Source: Kitagawia praeruptora
Lineage: Eukaryota > Streptophyta > Magnoliopsida > Apiales > Apiaceae
DNA length: 64,000 nucleotides
Direction: 5' to 3'
Assembly (NCBI GenBank): GCA_037693485.1
Contig: CM075353.1
Span: forward strand, 2,118,001 to 2,182,000
This document shows, in pieces, positions 58,201 through 64,000 of this stretch (position 1 is the stretch's first letter; each line of letters starts with the position of its first letter). The notes below the pieces were generated by a model. It was given only the letters and a program-made list of their open reading frames with translations. It was not told the origin of the DNA and searched no databases. Made by a program: the position numbers and the translations under genes.

Positions 58201-58624
58201 AATTCATACGATACAGGTTTTTTAAATATACCTTTCCTTCAGTAACCATAAGTCGATACAGCGACGGAACCTCCTGCATTTGAAACCCGAAGGAGTCCCA
58301 CGAATCAGTCTTAAGAATGACCAATGCAGCTTGCCTGACTTTCCAAGTAGACACACTATCTCCAGCCCCAACTAAGTCACCCCGGGCCTTTTCGACAGCT
58401 CTATCAACCATTTCAAGAACCTCATTGGGATTAACCACTGGCCCATCAGGTGGGAAATTGGGGTTTTGAAACTGGAAATTAGGGTTTTGAAAGGGGAAAT
58501 TGGCGGGAAAATTGGGGAATTGATTGAGATGGGGTAGCAAGAAATTAGGGTTTTGGGGGAAAATTGGATTGAATTGAGGTTGGGGCGGTGGCCCATGGTT
58601 GAAGCGCGGTGGTTGTCCGTACAT
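52249..58624 (-). CDS. Compact NO VEIN-like protein with DUF3883, 707 aa, six exons
   Basis: Minus-strand exons: 58624-58232, 57836-57499, 57098-56333, 54298-54200, 52908-52818, 52685-52249 (2124 nt); all GT-AG with agreeing phases. Residues 1-60 are Pro/Phe/Asn-rich; 65-245 match the conserved N-terminal region of plant NO VEIN (WKVRQAALVILKTDSWDSFG, MVTEGK, LGPLLRHPLVVQYFG). Exon 3 is hydrophilic with a repeat of a 32-residue unit (264-295, 301-332) and basic KKRRKRP near 311. The C-terminus is DUF3883 (about 578-707: GRIGE, PYDIAVG, YIEVKAT). NO VEIN is a large (~2,700-aa) plant nuclear protein needed for vascular development, with a central HSP90/histidine-kinase-type ATPase. That central region is absent here. 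A nuclear role is inferred. Confidence 0.8.
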
Positions 58625-61600
58625 GTTTTGGGGAAGATTTCAAGGGTTTATGGTTTTGAGATTTTATAAGACTAGGGTTTATGGAACTAATTTCTCATTT
58701 CAAATTGAAATTGTGTATATTGAAATAATTATGTAATTAAAAATATGATAAGCGATAAGATTTGGATCCATCAAATGTTTTTATAGTTATTTTGTAATAT
58801 TGTATACCAATTTTTTGAACCAAATTTTTATAATTTGATTAGATTTCATAAAATTTGAATAAATGTTCATACAATACTAATCACATGAATACTTATGATT
58901 GTTACATTTTTAATTTAATATTCAATTAAGTGAAATGAATTTATTTTATTAAATTGAACATTTAAGTATAATAGAAATAATAATCTTGGTAAAATTGTCC
59001 ATGTATAATAGTGGTGTATGTAAACTCACTGATTTTGTTGTAAAATATTGATTGTATATGTAATACTATATTTGAGACATATTACAAAATCTCATAATAT
59101 TGAGTAAAAGTCATCCTGATGCTTGTCTCAATCATTTTTTCTAAACATATACATTTATAAATTTTTAAACTTAAATGTTTAGTTTTAGTCTAATGTTTAT
59201 TACATAATGTAGAAGTTCAATAAAAAATTGGGTAAATTGAAAAAAAAATATATTACAATTTTGAATTATTTTTTAACTCAATTCTAAATTTTTCTAAATA
59301 TTTCAATCGATATAAAATTTGATAACCTTAATGACCCGTGCATGTGTATATGAAATCTAAAATCAAAATTTTTGATTTTATGGTATATTGATCTAAGTAT
59401 TATATGTTATAATTCAACCATTATATATTATATTGATCAATATATTATATAAAAATTAATATCTACCATACTTTATAGTCGAGTTATAATATAATTGATC
59501 ATTTTAAATAACTATTGTACTTATGTAATATTTAATATATCTTTTTTGATTTAATTTGAATGTTAATTATATTACTTTTCATAAATCACATAGATCATCA
59601 TATTTTTAGAGTTTTCATCTTTTTAACATAATTTCAATTAAATTTCGTATATATTTAAATATTTATATGAATCGCATATTTAAATCGTTAAAAGTATAAA
59701 TAGTTAGTCGACCAAAATCCTCTAATATGACTCACATATTTAAAATTTTATACACCTAAAAAGTTATGTGATACAATTATTAATTATATTATGATTTGAT
59801 AACTAATTTTTACATGTTTCTTAAAATCAACTCTTATTTTTTATTTAAATAATTTAACATCTACATGGAGATGCATGTAAATAAATGTTTTTGCTGTTTG
59901 GACTCGATTGCATTATGAGTAATCTATTTTTTTTTCTATATCAATTATTTAAAATGGCCAAAGAGAATTGTAATATGCTCAATCGATTAAAATATTTTTA
60001 TAATTTTATTTATCCAATATTTTAGAAATAATATAAATCAACATTTCATTTACTCAAAAAAAAAAGAGAGGATTAGACAAAAAGATAAGAGATGTGGTTT
60101 ATCATATAAGATTTTTAGGTAAAACTCAAAATCAATTATAGCACAATTGATTAAGGCATGAGTTTGAGAGTTGAAGGTTAGTGGTTCAAATCCTAATACA
60201 AACATAATTTCACTATTATTTACATAATTATCAAAGCATGTCATTTTTGTGATTTTTTAAAAAATAAGGGTAAAATCGTAACTTCACACCTATTAAAATG
60301 GCAAACTTTGCCATTGTGTTGAAGTTTAATATATAGTAATAGAATAGATAGATAATCAAAAAAATAAATATTAATATCCATTCCACATATGCATATTATT
60401 AGTATAATGCACCATTGTTACAATAGAATGTAAACATGGGTCCTTCAATGAGAAAACATTTGTGCAAATCACATGTTAATTATTGTACCTACATATTTTT
60501 CTGTTGTCGTCTACAATCAACACATAATAAATATGTGACAGCTAGTAAGACGTAGTAAGACATGGCAACAGGTGTAATATTGCATGGAATCAGACGCTTT
60601 GATAGAATCAAATTATCACTTCCAGGCATCAGTAAATATTTAATCACATGTAAAACCTTAAAAACTATAATATAAAATAAATTCATACTTAATCAAAATA
60701 TTCCTAATTTTTTTAAGATGTATATTACAATTTTATATAGATTTTGAAACCTTATAATTATTACAGATATAATTTTTGTATCTATTTCAATTTTATCCTA
60801 AAATCTCAATCTTTCTTTTAAAATTTTAAATTTTCTTAATATCTTTTTATGTTAAATATTTTAACCCCCACTAAAATTTAAAAAACAACATTTTATAAAT
60901 TTAAAATCTATGTTATTAATTTTGATAATTACATTTTCTATATATATACATATATCTCTTATCCTTTAAAAAAAATATTTATAATTTTGTAGGTACATAT
61001 ATCCCCTATTAATTCACTATCGTTACTTATAAGGTAAATTTCGCAGTTAAAAAATTGATTTTCATATAACATTTTTATTTGGAAATATAAATTTTAAATT
61101 TGCCCACACGGCTCTGCTAATGGAGGAAGAAACAGATTCTTTGATCTAATTTTTTTTAAATTTTAAGTAAGCAGTCCAAAAGCTACGAAATTCATTTTCT
61201 TGTAACTGAAATTTGAAATTCAACTATGAAATTCAAAAATCTGATAACTGAAATTCATTTGTTAATTTATTAGCTCTTATCATAGTGGTTTTTAGAAAAA
61301 TTTCATTACTGAAATTTGGATGCTTGTCAAAATTAAAAAGAACTTTTGAGATTTAAAGTGGTAGTTATATTATATTTCATACATGTATTGATTTTCGTTG
61401 TTTATTAAATTCTGAAAAAAATTAATATTTTTATTGTTCTAGTATGCATTTTCTTGTATAATCTCTGATATATTTTATGTTTATTTATTTATTAATTTTT
61501 TAAAAAATTTTAACAAAAAAAATAATATTCAATTTGAAAATACAAACGAAAGATTAAGATTCAAGAAAGATTGAGATTTAAAATTAAAATTTAAAATTTT

Positions 61601-62411
61601 CAATAAATACTAAATTTACAATTTTGAAATATACTTTGAAAGTTTCTACAAATACAAATTGAAATATTTAAGTTAAAAAAATCAACTTTAAAAAACATTA
61701 TTTTGAAAATACAAAACGGGAGATTAAGATTTTAAAATTCAAAAACTTAATTTTTTATTCAAATCTATCAATTACCGTTGTAGTTTTCTCTACAAATATA
61801 TATTCGTTATTATCATCCACTATGTCCCGCCTGTACTAATCAATATTGACACGTCTAAGTCAAGACTTTTCCCGTTATGTCAACTGCCTCAAGTAACGGT
61901 ACGGTGGTGCATATGAGTCCCCAATAACTTGAGTAACTAAAATGAGATATGGCCTTCAATTCAATGACCACTTTGAGATTTAATCCAGACAAAAAGGGAG
62001 TAAGACTTCAAACATATGACCACAATACAGGAAACTCTATACTAAGTCCGATGAAGATGTCTTATAATGCCAACCATTAACATACCGTGATTGTTGAAAT
62101 ACAACTAACAACAGAAAATGCATCTACCAATCCTAGTTAAAAACCATAAATTTGGAATACAAGTATATAACACAAAAACATCAATACTGATATAGTTATT
62201 AACATAACCGGGCAAATCATAAAGTACACAACTCATAAGTATTAAAAGTTAAAACATAACAAAATGTCAACTAATCACCTCCAACATCACTCTTATCTCC
62301 CTTGTCTAGTACTTCCCAGTGAAGTAAATGGTGTACAAATACTATTATCAACTTTATTGTCAATCCGGGATACTTCTATTCATCCATTTGCACATCCTAG
62401 TCTGATGAATA
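58625..62411. other. Long AT-rich gene-free stretch
   Basis: The first ~60 bp are 5' flank of the NO VEIN-like gene. The rest is extremely AT-rich with no coding frame above ~65 codons; I see no complete transposon, tRNA or rRNA. 58711-58806 resembles 63697-63797 (see repeat entry). Confidence 0.55.
58711..58806. repeat. Dispersed repeat, copy 1
   Basis: Shares phrases AAAAATATGATAA, GTTTTTATA and ATTATTTTGTAATATTGTATA in the same order with 63697-63797. Copies lie 5' of the minus-strand NO VEIN-like gene and the F-box pseudogene respectively, at similar distances (~90 and ~130 bp). Confidence 0.6.
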
Positions 62412-63567
62412 TTACAACCTCGGAGATGATGCAGCCCACTTGATTCGTTTAAATCCTTTGAGTGAAAACAAGCTTTTCATATACTTGAAAAATTCACCAC
62501 TTTCAAGATAAGGAAGATTAGGGAAATTTGTGATGCCTTTCGCTTTCCAATTATACAAAAACAGGTCACCCCCTTCTTCAATTAGCAAGAAATGAACATT
62601 GTTGAAGAGGCCCTCAACAAAGCCTAACGACACACCTACGTCAATACTGAGCACCTCTATCCACGACGCCTTACCTCCCCCACTACAAACACATGCTTCA
62701 TTGTCTAGTGTCCACAAATTAATCTTACCTATGTTTAAATTAGAGATACTAACGGCAATAGTATCATTAAAGTTAATAATTCAAGTTTGAATATCACTCT
62801 CAACATCGCGGGGAGTTTCATACCACAAATAAACACCTCCTTGTTCAAATTGAAAGCCATCATATCACTATTAAGTCCTATGGCAAACAAAAACCCATGA
62901 AATACATGGAAATCATTGCTCTGGGGGAAATTAATAGGCTTAGACTGAATCTTTTGCCAAGTATTGTTGTTTGAAGAATAGACCTCAGCAGAAAGAGTGG
63001 AGCATACAACTCTAACAACTTTAAAATCGAAATCTATGTGATCAAAACCAAAGCCGATAGTCACACTTGACTCGTAATCATCAAGTATAGTATGTGGGGG
63101 AAGAATTTTGGAGTGTTTAGTGGCAGGTTTCCAAAGATATAAATCAAAATGCTTGTGAATAGCACGCCAATTATTCACATAAACGAATACACAAACAATC
63201 TCATAATCCAAACCTACAAGTTCAGATGATGTTGGGTCAAAGGGATACTCACCTTGCGAGTAAGGAAATTTCAGATTCTCTAAAATGCGACCCGAATCAA
63301 GGTGGAAGAGGGAGAAAGAGCCGTCATATTCTTCACTATGACCTAAATCATGGTGTACAATGAGAATTTTATCATCTTAGCAACAAGTGCGAGGTGAGAT
63401 TTGGCGAAACGATGGCTTGAAATGATGGAAAACCATGATTCAGAAACCAACTTGAATCGAAGTAATAACTCGATTTGAAGATGTAGGAAAATCTCGATCC
63501 ACAGATCATTCGAAAATCTACTCATCAACATTTCCCAACTTTTCTTCCTCTTATTACTTTCATCCAT
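62412..63567 (-). pseudogene. F-box protein pseudogene
   Basis: The minus-strand start is MDESNKRKK (ATG at 63567) followed by an F-box (SRFSNDLWIEIFLHLQIELL, then FKLVSESWFSIISSHRF). The frame breaks near 63376-63380, at the GCTAAGATGAT sequence, after which the same protein continues in another frame (GSFSLFHLDSG, LYLWKPATKHSKILP) to about 62815. A second frame change near 62815 and an in-frame TGA near 62785 interrupt it again, after which FBA-type sequence (WTLDNEACVC, WIEVLSIDVG) runs to 62412. Two frame changes and a stop make a functional product unlikely. Confidence 0.85.
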
Positions 63568-63696
63568 CTTCAAAGGCAAAATTAGGATTTATCTTATACT
63601 AAAAAATAAAAGAGAAATGAGAAGAGTGAAGCGGCAGAAATCTACAGGAACAGGCAGACGTGAAAAACCCTTTAGCCTCTCGCCCAAATATATGGG

Positions 63697-63797
63697 AGTG
63701 TGCATATATTAAGATAATTTTGTAACTAAAAATATGATAAATGATAATATTTCGATTTTATCTCATGTTTTTATAATTATTTTGTAATATTGTATAC
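63697..63797. repeat. Dispersed repeat, copy 2
   Basis: Partner of 58711-58806; see that entry. Confidence 0.6.
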
Positions 63798-63828
63798 AAA
63801 ATTTATGTGTTAACTCGAATAACTTGTA

Positions 63829-63842
63829 GAAGGGGGGGGGGT
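63829..63842. repeat. Poly(G) run
   Basis: An uninterrupted G run; the remaining sequence to the window end has no gene. Confidence 0.8.
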
Positions 63843-64000
63843 TGAATACAAGTTATATAATCGTGTCTGATTTTTGCTTGATTATATGAACAAGAATAAA
63901 CGAATGAATCAAACTCTTGTTTGTATTAATAAGATCAAATACAAACTCTACCAAAGGTGTACAATACCTTTAGCAGCTGCTGACAATATAAATATCTCTC

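Noticed and set aside
1..64000. CRISPR arrays, tRNA or rRNA genes, operons
   Set aside because: No regularly spaced short repeats, no tRNA cloverleaf or rRNA sequence was recognised; the genome is plant nuclear.

Overview
The window looks like nuclear DNA of a flowering plant (eudicot, probably an asterid; I cannot fix the family). Genes are spliced with GT-AG introns, intergenic DNA is very AT-rich, and it is filled with plant transposon classes: Ty1-copia, hAT and Stowaway-like MITEs, Helitron-like units, a LINE-type poly(A) remnant and a plant SINE 3' domain. There are no operons or bacterial-type signals. Coding exons below were joined by hand from splice sites and reading-frame phase, without transcript data. 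|| Layout. 1-9.4 kb: gene-poor repeats, including a possible gene fragment (1.2-2.06 kb), a possible LTR-retrotransposon remnant ending near 5.19 kb, a SINE 3' domain split by a 794-bp hAT MITE with an exact 8-bp target duplication (6.2-7.1 kb), a mini-Helitron candidate (7.57-7.72 kb) and a larger Helitron-like unit made of ~150/300-bp tandem repeats (8.3-9.39 kb). 9.5-13.0 kb (+): five-exon gene for a 278-aa HERP-like ER membrane protein. 13.7-14.8 kb: LINE remnant, MITE, and a cluster of strong palindromes. 16.2-17.3 kb (+): intact single-exon F-box gene. 18.3-37.1 kb (+): complete 19-exon beta-galactosidase gene (BGAL9 type, 888 aa), whose intron 11 carries a young 5.95-kb Ty1-copia element in antisense. 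37.1-40.9 kb: MITEs. 41.07-41.36 kb (+): type-2 nonspecific lipid-transfer protein. 41.5-46.6 kb: MITEs and a long foldback element. 46.66-50.68 kb (-): four-exon RIN4/NOI-domain gene (295 aa). 52.25-58.62 kb (-): six-exon gene for a 707-aa compact NO VEIN-like protein. 62.4-63.57 kb (-): F-box pseudogene. || The genes have no obvious common pathway: beta-galactosidase and LTP act in the secretory system or cell wall, RIN4-like at the plasma membrane in immunity, the HERP-like protein in ER quality control, F-box in SCF ubiquitination, and NO VEIN-like probably in the nucleus. || The most interesting item is the compact NO VEIN-like gene. It joins the N-terminal region of the large plant NO VEIN protein to its C-terminal DUF3883 domain, without the central ATPase region, in one intact spliced frame; the DUF3883 part shows a D...ExK pattern like PD-(D/E)xK nuclease folds. 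Also worth a look are the rearranged copia element, the palindrome cluster at 14.58-14.78 kb and the dimeric tandem-repeat Helitron next to the HERP-like gene.
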